In this document: positions 23,078 through 32,230 of the stretch, one piece after another
How the letters are laid out: each line of letters opens with the position of its first letter
Position numbering within the stretch: the stretch's first letter is position 1
Source of the DNA: an uncultured Sphingomonas sp.
Lineage (GTDB): Bacteria; Pseudomonadota; Alphaproteobacteria; Sphingomonadales; Sphingomonadaceae
Direction of reading: 5' to 3'
DNA length: 33,370 nt
NCBI GenBank assembly: GCA_913777325.1
Contig: CAJYSA010000040.1
Span: 1 to 33,370 of the forward strand
The notes under the pieces: model-generated
The model's database searches: none
Told to the model about the DNA's origin: nothing
Seen by the model: the letters and a program-made list of their open reading frames with translations, nothing else
Translations under genes and position numbers: made by a program

Positions 23078-23556
23078 TATGCGCCCACCTTGTTCTTGCG
23101 GCTCATGGCCGCGATATCGAGGACTTCCGGGTTCTGCGCCTCATGCGGGTGCTCCGAACCGGTGAAGATGCGCAGGTTGCGCATCTGCTGACGGCCCAGC
23201 GGGCCGCGCGGGATCATCCGCTCGACAGCCTTTTCCAGCACGCGCTCCGGGAAGCGGCCTTCCAGCACCTTGGCGGCAGTGATGCCCTTGATGCCGCCGG
23301 CATAGCCGGTGTGCTTGTAATAGACCTTCTGGCCCAGCTTGTTGCCGGTGAAGCGCACCTTGTCCGCGTTGATGACGATGACATTGTCACCGCAATCGAC
23401 GTGCGGGGTGAAGCTGGTCTTGTGCTTGCCGCGCAGCACGTTGGCGATCACCACCGCCGCCCGGCCGACCACGAGGTCGGTGGCGTCGACGATGTGCCAC
23501 TTCTTTTCCACCTCATGCGGCTTGGCCGCCTTGGTGGTCTTCATCAGCGCCTTCAT
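23077..23556 (-). CDS. rplM: 50S ribosomal protein L13
   Basis: 159 residues. [17 protein letters not shown] near the N-terminus, [31 protein letters not shown] and [18 protein letters not shown] are standard L13 blocks. The start MKALMKTTK is kept because sphingomonad L13 proteins commonly begin this way; the internal ATG at the fifth codon is a possible alternative. L13 is an early-assembly protein of the large subunit. The 131 bases to the next upstream gene hold a candidate promoter and a hairpin followed by six Ts on this strand, so leader-based control or a terminator of the upstream gene is possible. Confidence 0.98.
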   Translation of the reverse strand: MKALMKTTKAAKPHEVEKKWHIVDATDLVVGRAAVVIANVLRGKHKTSFTPHVDCGDNVIVINADKVRFTGNKLGQKVYYKHTGYAGGIKGITAAKVLEGRFPERVLEKAVERMIPRGPLGRQQMRNLRIFTGSEHPHEAQNPEVLDIAAMSRKNKVGA

Positions 23557-23590
23557 GGTGCCTGGTGACCTTCATTTCGCGTCGAAAGAG

Positions 23591-23634
23591 AAAAAACGCG
23601 CCACCCCGCCGGGTGCACGCGTCGATGGCGGCGC
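23591..23634 (-). terminator. Terminator-like hairpin and T6 upstream of rplM
   Basis: On the minus strand GCGCCGCC (23634-23627) can pair with GGTGGCGC (23605-23598), one base before TTTTTT (23596-23591). A smaller alternative stem, CACCC-GGCG-GGGTG, lies within. The T-run ends 35 bases before the rplM start. It could end the upstream cox15 transcript or act as an attenuator in the rplM leader. Confidence 0.5.
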
Positions 23635-23661
23635 AATGCCGCGCAACGGCGATCCTGTCAA
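23633..23661 (-). promoter_or_regulatory. Candidate promoter for rplM-rpsI
   Basis: On the minus strand a perfect TTGACA (23661-23656) is followed after 17 bases by CATTGC (23638-23633), a weak -10. Transcription would begin near 23626, giving a leader of about 70 bases. The -10 overlaps one arm of the hairpin described at 23591-23634. Confidence 0.4.
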
Positions 23662-23687
23662 GGTTTTCGCGGCTTTGCCGACGGGTA

Positions 23688-24449
23688 TTATGATACCGGA
23701 GCACTTAACGTGACCGTCGTTCGATCAACGACCTCATGGCTCACGCCCGATACGAGCGCGGTTCCGCGCTGCTCGTCCCGTTGCTCGATCAGCAATCCGG
23801 TACGGCGATCGACGACACGACGACGCGACAGACCACCGGCGACCCCGGAAGCCCGCGTGTCGATCTCCACACGCGATCCATCGACCGAAACGCGCTCCAT
23901 GCCCGTCAGCCCGCTCGCTTGCCCTACCCCGGTCGACGGCAGCGTGACGGTACGTATGCCGCGCGCGCGTTCGGCATCACCGGGTGCGAGCGCGGTCAGC
24001 AACACGCCCGCGACCGCCTCCTCCCGCTGGGTCGTGGTCGCCGCGTCATGGAGCCGCCATAAAGCGAGCCGCAGGTCGTCGCGTGTCGCCGCCTGCCCAA
24101 TCGCCTCGCGCAGGCGCGCCCAGATCGCATCGAGTTCGCGCACCTGTCGCAACCGCCCTGCGGCATCGAGATCGACCATGATCGTACGCCCACCCATCGC
24201 CGTCGCCAGCAGCGCATAGTGGCTGTCCGCATCGCTATCGCGCGCCGCACCCAGTTCCATGCGCGCGACATAACCGCCCGGCACGCGCGAGAAGGTGACG
24301 GACCGCTCACTTTCGAACCGGCGTTGACCCCGCGCGTCCCTGTGCTCTTGAACGCGAACCAGCCGGTACGGCGTGTCCTGCTTCGGGGCGAACCGTGCCT
24401 CCGCCGACGCACCGCTCACCAGCAGCGCGGCGGCCGCCAGCGCCTTCAT
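23688..24449 (-). CDS. Secreted protein of unknown function, coupled to heme A synthase gene
   Basis: 253 residues. The N-terminus MKALAAAALLVSGASAEA is a clear signal peptide with an ASA-type cleavage site, so the protein is expected in the periplasm. The rest has no domain I recognise. It reads as a mixed beta-rich first half (YRLVRVQEHRDARGQRRF, VTFSRVPGGYVARMEL), a helical middle (LDAIWARLREAIGQAA, LRLALWRLHDAATTTQR) and a beta-rich end (RVEIDTRASGVAGGLSRRRV). The start ATG overlaps the stop of the COX15 gene (ATGA), so the two are made together; a role in cytochrome oxidase biogenesis is possible but only positional. A longer upstream reading runs antiframe through COX15 and was rejected. 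Confidence 0.8.
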   Translation of the reverse strand: MKALAAAALLVSGASAEARFAPKQDTPYRLVRVQEHRDARGQRRFESERSVTFSRVPGGYVARMELGAARDSDADSHYALLATAMGGRTIMVDLDAAGRLRQVRELDAIWARLREAIGQAATRDDLRLALWRLHDAATTTQREEAVAGVLLTALAPGDAERARGIRTVTLPSTGVGQASGLTGMERVSVDGSRVEIDTRASGVAGGLSRRRVVDRRTGLLIEQRDEQRGTALVSGVSHEVVDRTTVTLSAPVS

Positions 24450-25486
24450 GCGCGACGGCGGCTGACGGCGTGCGCGGCGGCGACGGTGGCGATCAGCAGC
24501 AGCGCGGCGTTCGCCTGATGCGCCACGGCGATGACGATCTGGACACCCGACAGCAGGGTCGCGATCCCCAACGCGATCTGGAGAACCACCAGTCCGGCGA
24601 CCGCTCCCGCCGCGCGCTGGGCACGCATCGCGCGCGCGCGGTACGCCAACCAGAGCAGCGCCCCTGCCGCGACGAAGGCGATCCAGCGATGCAGGAACTG
24701 CACGACGATCGGATTGTCGATCGTGTTGCGCCATTCGGGGGTCAGCATCGGCACGTTCGCCGGGAACCACGCGTCACCCATCAGCGGCCAGCTGGAAAAG
24801 GCATAGCCTGCGTCCAGTCCGGCGGTCAGCGCGCCCAGCACGATCTGCACTGCCAGCGCCGCGATGGCCAGCGCCGGCCCGAGCCGCAGCGCGGCGGGCC
24901 GCGCCAGCGGGTTGGCGGCGAGCGCGCTCAGGTCGCGAGCGGTCCAGACGATCCCGCCAAGAATGAACAATGCGGTGCCCAGATGGGTCGCCAGCCGCAG
25001 GTGGCTGACATCGGTGCGCACCGACAGGCCCGAGGCCACCATCCACCACCCGATCGCCCCTTGCAGACCGCCAAGCGCCAGCAGCGCGCTCAAGCGCCAG
25101 CCGTAACCGCGCGGGATCTGCCGCTTCGCCGCGAACCAGATCAGCGGCACCGCGAACGCCAGCCCGATCACGCGGCCCAGCAGGCGATGGAGATACTCCC
25201 AGAAGAAGATCGCCTTGAACCCGTCCAGCGTCATGCCCCGGTTCAATTGCTGATATTCGGGAATGCGCTGGTAATTGGCGAACTCGGCCTGCCATTGCGC
25301 GTGGGTCAGGGGCGGGACGACGCCGCTGATCGGTTTCCATTGCGTGATGGACAGGCCCGACTCGGTGAGCCGCGTGATCCCGCCGACCACCACCATCGCC
25401 ACGATCAACGCGGCGACCCAATAAAGCCAGCGCGCGATCGCTGCCGGACGCGTGGACATCGAGAAGCCGGGACTTGCCTGTAGCAT
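24446..25486 (-). CDS. ctaA: Heme A synthase, COX15/CtaA family
   Basis: 346 residues, inner-membrane protein with about eight transmembrane segments in two similar halves. It oxidises the C8 methyl of heme O to the formyl group of heme A for aa3-type oxidase. The first half has VVGGITRLTESGLSITQWKP, a strong COX15 signature, then FWEYLHRLLGR and SHLRLATHLGTAL; the second has VVQFLHRWIAF and AVAHQANAALLL. The paired histidines in these blocks are the expected heme ligands. The start ATG at 25486 has AAGG a few bases upstream. No oxidase subunits or ctaB are nearby. The stop overlaps the next gene, encoding a secreted unknown protein. Confidence 0.95.
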   Translation of the reverse strand: MLQASPGFSMSTRPAAIARWLYWVAALIVAMVVVGGITRLTESGLSITQWKPISGVVPPLTHAQWQAEFANYQRIPEYQQLNRGMTLDGFKAIFFWEYLHRLLGRVIGLAFAVPLIWFAAKRQIPRGYGWRLSALLALGGLQGAIGWWMVASGLSVRTDVSHLRLATHLGTALFILGGIVWTARDLSALAANPLARPAALRLGPALAIAALAVQIVLGALTAGLDAGYAFSSWPLMGDAWFPANVPMLTPEWRNTIDNPIVVQFLHRWIAFVAAGALLWLAYRARAMRAQRAAGAVAGLVVLQIALGIATLLSGVQIVIAVAHQANAALLLIATVAAAHAVSRRRA

Positions 25487-25531
25487 GGCGCCTTGTACGA
25501 TCCCACGCGGGTGAAGGAAAGCGCCGCGGGA

Positions 25532-27574
25532 TTACAGCTGCGGGCCGTTCTCCCGCAATTCCGCCAGCCACGCCGCCGCGGTGCCGTCCGAAGGCGCGCG
25601 CCAGTCGCCACGCGGCGACAACGCCCCGCCCGCCGACACCTTCGGCCCGTTGGGAATTGCCGAACGCTTGAACTGGCTGGTCTGGAAGAAGCGGGTCAAA
25701 AACCGCTCCAACCAGTGGACGATCGTCGAGAGATCATAAGCGGTACGCGCGCCCTCGGGGTAACCGATCGGCCAGCGGCCGGTGGAGGCGTCGTGCCAGG
25801 CGTGCCAGGCCAGGAACGCGACCTTCGACGGCGAAAGGCCATGACGGATCAGATAATGCGCGAAAAAGTCGTTGAGGGCATAGGGGCCGATCTTGCTCTC
25901 AGTGCTCTGCAATGCCGCCCCGGGAACCAGTTCGGGGCTGATTTCCTGCCTCAGAATCGCCTCCAGCACCGCGTCCGTGTCGCGATCATATTGATCGGTG
26001 CCGATCGCCCAGCGGATCAGGAACTGTATCAGCGTCTTGGGCACGCCGGCATTGACCGCGTAATGGCTCATCTGGTCGCCGACGCCATAGGTGCACCAGC
26101 CGAGCGCCAGCTCGCTGAGATCGCCGGTGCCCACCACCAGCCCGTCGCGCTGGTTGGCGAGGCGGAACAGATAGTCGGTGCGCAGGCCCGCCTGAACATT
26201 CTCGAACGTCACGTCATAGACCGGCTCGCCGCGCCCGAACGGATGCCCCAGATCCTCCAGCATCCGCGTCGCGGCGGGGCGGATGTCGATCTCCTCGGCG
26301 GTGATGCCAAGCGCGCGCATCAGCGTCCACGCATTCTCCTTCGTCCCGTCGCTGGTCGCGAACCCCGGCATCGTGATACCCAGGATATCGGTGCGCGGGC
26401 GCCCGAGCCGATCGAGCGCCTTGGCGGCGACCAACAGCGCATGGGTGCTGTCGAGCCCGCCCGACACGCCGATCACCAGCCGCTGCGCCCGTGCCGCCAC
26501 CAGCCGCTTGGCAATGCCCTCCACCTGGATGTTGAACGCCTCGTAGCAATCCTGATCCAGCGTGGCCGGCGTGTTGGGCACGAAGGGGAAGCGCCGCAAC
26601 TCGCGCTGCAGCCCGACATCGGCGAAATCGGGACGATGCGCGAAGGCGATGCGGCGAAAGCGCATCTCCGGGTGCCCGGCCAGCGTCGCGGCGTCGTTGA
26701 ACGTGCCGTTGCGCAGTCGCTCCTGCACCAGCCGCTCGGTATCGACGTCGGCGATCGTCAGCGAAGGTTCGTGCGCGAACCGCTCGGACTGCGCGAGCAA
26801 CTCGCCGAGTTCGTGAACGGTCCCCTGCCCGTCCCATGCGAGATCCGTGGTGCTCTCGCCCGGCCCCGCCGCCGAATAGACATAGGCGCATAGCGCACGC
26901 GCCGATTGCGACGCGGACAGCATCATCCGCTCACGCGACTTGCCGATGACGACGTTCGATGCCGACAGGTTGGCGCAGATCAGTGCCCCGGCCAGCGCCC
27001 CTTGGGTCGATGGCGGTGTGGGCGCCCAGTAATCCTCGCAGATTTCGGCATGGACCACGAAGTTCGCCAGATCGCTGGCCGCGAAGATCAGGTCGGCCCC
27101 GAACGGGACCGCCGCACCATCGAGGTCGATCGTCAGCCCGGTCAACCCCGCGCCGCTCGCGAACCAGCGCTTCTCGTAATATTCGCGGTAGTTAGGCAGG
27201 AACGTCTTGGGCACCACCCCCAGCACCCGTCCGCGTGCAATCGCGATCGCGCAATTGTAGAGCCGGCCACCACGCTCCAGCGCCGCCCCCACCAATAGTA
27301 GCGGGCGCAGGTCGGCGCTGGCGGCCACGACCGCCGACACGGCGGCGCGCGTCGCGCGCTGCGATGCCGATTGCAGGTGCAGATCGTCGATCGCATAGCT
27401 GCCGAGGTTCAGCTCGGGAAAAACGACCAAATCGACCGCCGCATCGTGCGCGGTCCGCGCAAGGGCGACGACCGCCTCCGCATTGGCGGCGGGATCGCCG
27501 ACCGTGGCCAGCGGAGTGGCGGCGGCGACACGCACCATGCCGTGGTGATGCAGCGAGCGGAACGCGGAATTCAT
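25532..27574 (-). CDS. nadE: Glutamine-dependent NAD+ synthetase
   Basis: 680 residues from the ATG at 27574; a GTG six bases earlier is an alternative, and neither has a clear ribosome site. The N-terminal nitrilase-type glutaminase domain (about 1-300) shows the Glu-Lys-Cys triad in [34 protein letters not shown] and [11 protein letters not shown]. It supplies ammonia to the C-terminal synthetase, which has the PP-loop [13 protein letters not shown] near residue 360, then [20 protein letters not shown] and a C-terminal [12 protein letters not shown]. The reaction turns deamido-NAD+, ATP and glutamine into NAD+. The length is normal for the two-domain form. It is divergent from the histidine kinase gene across 75 bases. 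Confidence 0.96.
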   Translation of the reverse strand: MNSAFRSLHHHGMVRVAAATPLATVGDPAANAEAVVALARTAHDAAVDLVVFPELNLGSYAIDDLHLQSASQRATRAAVSAVVAASADLRPLLLVGAALERGGRLYNCAIAIARGRVLGVVPKTFLPNYREYYEKRWFASGAGLTGLTIDLDGAAVPFGADLIFAASDLANFVVHAEICEDYWAPTPPSTQGALAGALICANLSASNVVIGKSRERMMLSASQSARALCAYVYSAAGPGESTTDLAWDGQGTVHELGELLAQSERFAHEPSLTIADVDTERLVQERLRNGTFNDAATLAGHPEMRFRRIAFAHRPDFADVGLQRELRRFPFVPNTPATLDQDCYEAFNIQVEGIAKRLVAARAQRLVIGVSGGLDSTHALLVAAKALDRLGRPRTDILGITMPGFATSDGTKENAWTLMRALGITAEEIDIRPAATRMLEDLGHPFGRGEPVYDVTFENVQAGLRTDYLFRLANQRDGLVVGTGDLSELALGWCTYGVGDQMSHYAVNAGVPKTLIQFLIRWAIGTDQYDRDTDAVLEAILRQEISPELVPGAALQSTESKIGPYALNDFFAHYLIRHGLSPSKVAFLAWHAWHDASTGRWPIGYPEGARTAYDLSTIVHWLERFLTRFFQTSQFKRSAIPNGPKVSAGGALSPRGDWRAPSDGTAAAWLAELRENGPQL

Positions 27575-27649
27575 GGCCACGACGCGTACCGGGATACGTG
27601 CCCGTTTGCCAACTGTTCCCGGCCAACGGTCTAAGCTACATTAGGTCGG

Positions 27650-30529
27650 ATGAAGCCCTCTCCATCGCGCGTGGATCATCGTCGCCCCCCCTTCGAGCGC
27701 GGTGGCGAAGCGGGACGATTGCTGCGCGAGATGGATTGGAGCACCACCGGCCTGGGCGCAATCGAGGGATGGCCGGCGGCGCTGCGCGACACGCTGGAGG
27801 TGTTGCTGCCGTCGGGCGCGCAGATCCTGCTGTTCTGGGGCGCAGAGCACCGCGTCTTCTACAATGACGCTTATGCCGCCCTGCTGGGCGACCGGCATCC
27901 CGCCGCGCTTGGCCGGCCCGCCGACCCCCGTTGGCATCGCGCCTGGGCGGAGGTGTCGGCGATGGTCGGCCGCGTCTTCGACACCGGACGGACGCTGTCG
28001 CTGACCGACCACTCGTTCGTCGTGCCCGATGCGAAAGGCGCCCCGCAGACGTTGCATTTCGACCTGTCGATGTCCGCGATAATGCTGGACGAAACGACGA
28101 TCGGCGGGGTGCTCGCGATCGTCTCCGACGTGACCGAGCGGGTGCGCACGGTTGAATCCGCCGAGCAGGAACGCGAACGGCTGCGGGAGATGTTCGACCA
28201 GACGCCCGGCTTCATCGCGGTGCTGCGCGGGCCGGAATATGTCATCGAACTCGCCAACGCGACTTATCGGCGAATGACCGGGAATCGCGACCTGGTGGGG
28301 CATCGCTACGCCGACGTGCTGCCCGAGATCGGCGAGAGTGGCTTTATCGCGCGGCTGGACGAGGTACGCCGGACCGGCGAGCCATTCCGCGCGGTCGACA
28401 TGCCGGTGAGGCTGCCGACCCAACGCGCCGGCGAGACGCGGGAGTATTGGATCGACTTCATCTGCCAGCCGATCAGCGACGATGACGGGGAAGTCTCCGC
28501 GATCTTCATCGAAGGGGTGGATCGCACCGACCGCCATCACGCGCGCCAGGCGCTGGCGCGCGGCCGTGCCACGCTGGAACAGGCGACCGAAGCGGGCGAG
28601 GTGGCGATCTGGGAATATGACGTCGAGACGGATTACGTCATCTGCTCGCCGCGCGGTCGCTATCTCTACGGCCTGCCTCCCGAGATAGAGGGCATGACCA
28701 GCGCCGAATTCGACCAGTTGATCGAACCGGAGGATCTGCCGCCGATCAGGGCAATGGTCGCGCACGTCATCGATCCGCGACAGCGTCTGCCGTTGGACGT
28801 CGAATATCGCGTCGCCTTCCACCGGGTCGGCGAGGTGCGATGGCTGGCGGTGCGCGGTCGCGGAATCTTCGATGGCGATCGCTGCATCCGCATCGTCGGC
28901 ACGATCATCGACATCACCGCGCGCAAGCTGCAGGCCGAGGCGTGGCGCGAAAGCGAGGCGCGGTTCCGCACGCTGGCGGACAGCCTGCCTGCGCTGGTGT
29001 GGATGACCGGGCCGGACGGATCGATCTTTTTCTCCAGCAAGGGGTTCGAGACGATCCTTGGCGTCGGACCCGAGGAGGTGCGCGAACGCAGTTGGATCGA
29101 CATGCTGCGCCCGGATCGCCGCGACGACGTTTGGGCCGCGCGCGAGGAATGGTTCGCCAGGCCACGCGCACTCAGCGGCGAGCATCCGCTACTGACCATC
29201 CACGGCGAGGAGCGCTGGCTGCATATCGAGGCGCGGCCGCGTTTCGTGGGCGATGTCTTCCAGGGATATACCGCCTGTGCCATCGACGTCACCGAAGCGC
29301 ATCTGGCGGGCGAGCGACTGGAGGCGCGCGTCGCGGAGCGGACCGCCGAACTGACCGCCCAGATCGCCGAGCGCGAGCGGGTGGAGGAAACGTTGCACCA
29401 GATGCAGCGCCTGGAGGCGATCGGGCAATTGACGTCCGGCATGGCGCACGATTTCAACAATCTGTTGACGGTGGTGCTGGGCAATGTCGACGCGCTGCTC
29501 GCCGCCGGAGCGCGCGGCATGATGGAGCAGCGACTGTTACCGCGCCTCGACCACATCCGGATCGCGGCGGAGCGCGGCGCCGCGTTGACGGCGCAGTTGC
29601 TCGCCTTCTCGCGGCGGCAACGGCTGGAGGCGAAGGTAGTCGATCTCGACCGCACCGTCGCCGGGTTGCTCGACCTGCTGGGCAGCACGCTGAGCAGCGG
29701 GATCGCGATCCATACCAGCGTGTCGGCGCCGGTCTGGCCCGCACTGGTCGATCCGACGCAGATCGAACTCATCATCCTCAATCTGGCGATCAACGCGCGC
29801 GACGCCATGCCCGGCGGCGGAACGCTGACGCTGGGCGTCGACAATGTCACGCGCGGCGCACCGACCCGACCCGAAGAACCCGCCGCGGGCGATTATGTCC
29901 GCGTCGCGGTGAGCGATACGGGCACGGGGATGAGCGAGGCCGTGCTGGCGCGCGCGTTCGAGCCGTTCTTCACCACCAAGGAGGTCGGAAAGGGATCCGG
30001 GCTGGGGCTGGCGCAGGTGTTCGGCTTTGCCAAGCAATCGGGCGGCGGGGTTCGGATCGACAGTGTGCTGGGACAGGGCACGACGGTCAGCGTGTTCCTG
30101 CCGCGCGCGATCGGCGCCACCGCGCCCACCGTGGAACGGAACACACAAGCGCCGACGGACTCGCTGGCGGGCAGCACCGTCATGGTTCTCGACGATGACG
30201 ATCGCGTGCGGCAGGTCGCGGTCGAGGTGCTGCGCGAGGCGGGGTGTCGGGTCGTCGAGGCAGCGGAAGGGCATGCCGCGCTGGAAGCGCTGGTCCACGA
30301 ACCGCGCGTCAGGCTGGTCGTCACCGACATCGCGATGCCGGGCATGACGGGGATCGACTTCGCGCGGGTGGTGGCGGAGCGGCACCCGCACGTCCACATC
30401 CTGTTCGTGACCGGACACGCCGATCTGTCGGAGGTGGAGGGCGTGGGGGAACATCGCCTGATCCGCAAACCGTATCCGCGCCGCGTCCTGCTCGAGCGCG
30501 TTCGCGCGCTGCTGCGCGAGGATGGCTGA
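27650..30529 (+). CDS. Soluble hybrid histidine kinase with four PAS domains and a receiver
   Basis: 959 residues, no membrane segments, so it should sense a cytoplasmic signal. The N-terminal block MDWSTTGLGAIEGWPAALRD is typical of a family of PAS kinases. PAS-like domains lie at about 50-165, 180-300, 313-428 and 437-550. A coiled stretch (ERLEARVAERTAELTAQIAE) leads to the HisKA domain with His600 in GMAHDFNNLLTV. The HATPase domain has NLAINARDAMPGGG, SDTGTGM and GKGSGLGLAQVFGFAKQSGG. A C-terminal receiver from about 840 has Asp893 in VVTDIAMPGMTG and RKPYPR. No partner regulator is adjacent, and the LOV flavin motif is absent, so the stimulus and output are unknown. An ATG with only a weak AGG upstream starts the gene; it is divergent from nadE. 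Confidence 0.93.
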   Translation: MKPSPSRVDHRRPPFERGGEAGRLLREMDWSTTGLGAIEGWPAALRDTLEVLLPSGAQILLFWGAEHRVFYNDAYAALLGDRHPAALGRPADPRWHRAWAEVSAMVGRVFDTGRTLSLTDHSFVVPDAKGAPQTLHFDLSMSAIMLDETTIGGVLAIVSDVTERVRTVESAEQERERLREMFDQTPGFIAVLRGPEYVIELANATYRRMTGNRDLVGHRYADVLPEIGESGFIARLDEVRRTGEPFRAVDMPVRLPTQRAGETREYWIDFICQPISDDDGEVSAIFIEGVDRTDRHHARQALARGRATLEQATEAGEVAIWEYDVETDYVICSPRGRYLYGLPPEIEGMTSAEFDQLIEPEDLPPIRAMVAHVIDPRQRLPLDVEYRVAFHRVGEVRWLAVRGRGIFDGDRCIRIVGTIIDITARKLQAEAWRESEARFRTLADSLPALVWMTGPDGSIFFSSKGFETILGVGPEEVRERSWIDMLRPDRRDDVWAAREEWFARPRALSGEHPLLTIHGEERWLHIEARPRFVGDVFQGYTACAIDVTEAHLAGERLEARVAERTAELTAQIAERERVEETLHQMQRLEAIGQLTSGMAHDFNNLLTVVLGNVDALLAAGARGMMEQRLLPRLDHIRIAAERGAALTAQLLAFSRRQRLEAKVVDLDRTVAGLLDLLGSTLSSGIAIHTSVSAPVWPALVDPTQIELIILNLAINARDAMPGGGTLTLGVDNVTRGAPTRPEEPAAGDYVRVAVSDTGTGMSEAVLARAFEPFFTTKEVGKGSGLGLAQVFGFAKQSGGGVRIDSVLGQGTTVSVFLPRAIGATAPTVERNTQAPTDSLAGSTVMVLDDDDRVRQVAVEVLREAGCRVVEAAEGHAALEALVHEPRVRLVVTDIAMPGMTGIDFARVVAERHPHVHILFVTGHADLSEVEGVGEHRLIRKPYPRRVLLERVRALLREDG

Positions 30530-30624
30530 CGCGCGCCTTTCAATCGGCTGACGAGGCGGTTCAGCCATTGTTCGCGCGCGTTTTGGCAGAAGGCAGCCAC
30601 GATGAGCGGGAAGGGTATCCGGCG

Positions 30625-31482
30625 ATGCTGAAGACGTTGGTAGCGGGATTGTTGTCGATGACCGCGCTGGTGCCCCCGGCACTCGCGCAGGATGGACGGT
30701 CGATGGATCGAGGGCAGTGGCAGCGCGACCGCGCGGAACGCCCGGCGCCGCCCCCCGCCCCGCCGGGTGGCGACGCGGGGCCTGCGCCTGCGCCGGACGC
30801 GCCGCGTCGCTGGGATGGTGGCGGCCCGCCGCGCGGCGATGCGCAGGCGCCGCGCCCCGATCGCCCCGCCCCACCCGATCGCGCATGGCGTGAGGGACGC
30901 GGCCCCGAAGGCGCGTGGCGGCGCGAGCGTGAGGATGTGCGCCCCGACGGCGATCATTGGCAGTGGGAGCGGCGCGACGACGGCGTGCCGCGTCCACGCC
31001 CGCCCGAGGGCGCGTGGCGCGGCGATCGCGACGAGCCGCGCCCGCTCGATCGCCCCGGTGCCCCCGACCGGGCGTGGCGGAGCGATCGGGCCGACCCGCG
31101 CCGCTATGATGCGCGCGATCGCCCGCCCCCACCCCCGCCGGCGGCGGTGTGGCGATCGGGCCGCGACGATCGCTGGGACCGGACGTGGCGGCGCGAGCCG
31201 CGCTACGACTGGCAACGGTACAGGGCCGAACGCCGCTCCGCCTTCCGTCTGCCGCGCTATTACGCGCCGTACGGCTGGGACCGGGGATATCGGCGGTTCG
31301 GGATCGGGATGCCGCTGGCGCCGGTGCTCTACGCGCCACGCTACTGGATCTACAATCCCTACGCCTATCGCCTGCCCGATGCGGAGGAGCCGTATCGCTG
31401 GATCCGCTATTACGACGACGCGCTGCTGGTCGATATCGAGGACGGGACGGTGGTGGACGTGATCCACGGCATCTTCGCCTGA
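30625..31482 (+). CDS. RcnB-family secreted protein with Trp-Arg repeats
   Basis: 285 residues from the ATG at 30625, with GGAAGGG about 10 bases upstream. MLKTLVAGLLSMTALVPPALAQ is a signal peptide. The mature N-terminal two-thirds is low-complexity, dominated by Arg, Pro, Asp, Gly and Trp, with repeated A-W-R units (DRAWRE, EGAWRR, EGAWRG, DRAWRS, AAVWRS, DRTWRR). The C-terminal 45 residues match the RcnB domain: YRLPDAEEPYRWIRYYDDAL followed by LVDIEDGTVVDVIHGIFA. RcnB in E. coli is a periplasmic protein linked to nickel and cobalt homeostasis. In sphingomonads such proteins are common and their role is not established. The 95 bases after the kinase gene show no clear terminator. Confidence 0.88.
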   Translation: MLKTLVAGLLSMTALVPPALAQDGRSMDRGQWQRDRAERPAPPPAPPGGDAGPAPAPDAPRRWDGGGPPRGDAQAPRPDRPAPPDRAWREGRGPEGAWRREREDVRPDGDHWQWERRDDGVPRPRPPEGAWRGDRDEPRPLDRPGAPDRAWRSDRADPRRYDARDRPPPPPPAAVWRSGRDDRWDRTWRREPRYDWQRYRAERRSAFRLPRYYAPYGWDRGYRRFGIGMPLAPVLYAPRYWIYNPYAYRLPDAEEPYRWIRYYDDALLVDIEDGTVVDVIHGIFA

Positions 31483-31534
31483 TTGATGAAGGTCACTTGA
31501 AACGTCGGCCGGGTCGCGCGACACCGGCGCGATC

Positions 31535-32230
31535 ATGTCGATCGCGACCACGCCCCCCGGCCACCCCTCCCTCGTCCGCGCACAGCAAGGGGCGGCGGTG
31601 GCCGAACGGCTCGATGCCGATCCGCGAATGCAGCGCCTGCCCAGCGACACCGTCGCGGCATGGCGCTGCCCCGACTTCCTGGACGCGGCCAATTGCGACT
31701 GGCTGGTGCAGATCATCGACGCCAACCGGCGTCCCTCGACGCTGTTCAGCGATCGCGGCGGGCCCGGCAGCCGCACCAGCGACAGTTGCGACATGGACCG
31801 CAACGCCGACGGTATCCGCCAGATCGACCAGTATATCGCCGCGTCGCTGGGCATCGCGCCCGAACTGGGCGAGACGATGCAGGGGCAGCGTTATGCGCCC
31901 GGACAGCTCTTTCGCGCGCATCACGATTATTTCCACGAGGCCGAGAGCTACTGGCCTGCGATGCGGGAGAATGGGGGACAGCGCACCTTCACCGCGATGA
32001 TCTACCTCAACGACGTCGAGGAGGGCGGCGCGACCTGGTTCCCCAAGGGCGGGCTGCGCGTCGCACCGCGCAAGGGAATGCTGCTGGCGTGGAACAACAT
32101 GGCCGCCGACGGCAGCCCCAATATCGCGACCCTGCATGAGGGGATGGCGGTGCTGGAGGGGACCAAATACATCATTACCAAGTGGTTCCGCGAACAGCCC
32201 TGGGGCCGCCGCCCCCGCCCCGCTGCATGA
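31535..32230 (+). CDS. 2-oxoglutarate/Fe(II) dioxygenase, prolyl 4-hydroxylase type
   Basis: 231 residues. The C-terminal two-thirds is a P4H-alpha-like double-stranded beta helix. The iron ligands are His129 and Asp131 (FRAHHDYF) and His201 (NIATLHEGMAVLEG), and Lys211 in GTKYIITKWFRE binds the 2-oxoglutarate carboxylate. LNDVEEGGATWFP is the usual strand between them. An N-terminal helical segment (about 1-50) precedes it; there is no signal peptide, so it is cytoplasmic. Bacterial members hydroxylate proline in proteins or small molecules; the substrate here is unknown. There is no good ribosome site before the ATG at 31535. The stop overlaps the cinA start by 4 bases. Confidence 0.92.
   Translation: MSIATTPPGHPSLVRAQQGAAVAERLDADPRMQRLPSDTVAAWRCPDFLDAANCDWLVQIIDANRRPSTLFSDRGGPGSRTSDSCDMDRNADGIRQIDQYIAASLGIAPELGETMQGQRYAPGQLFRAHHDYFHEAESYWPAMRENGGQRTFTAMIYLNDVEEGGATWFPKGGLRVAPRKGMLLAWNNMAADGSPNIATLHEGMAVLEGTKYIITKWFREQPWGRRPRPAA

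Noticed and set aside
24450-24770. 107-codon upstream extension of the unknown secreted protein
   Set aside because: It is out of frame within COX15, Arg-rich, and would bury the signal peptide.
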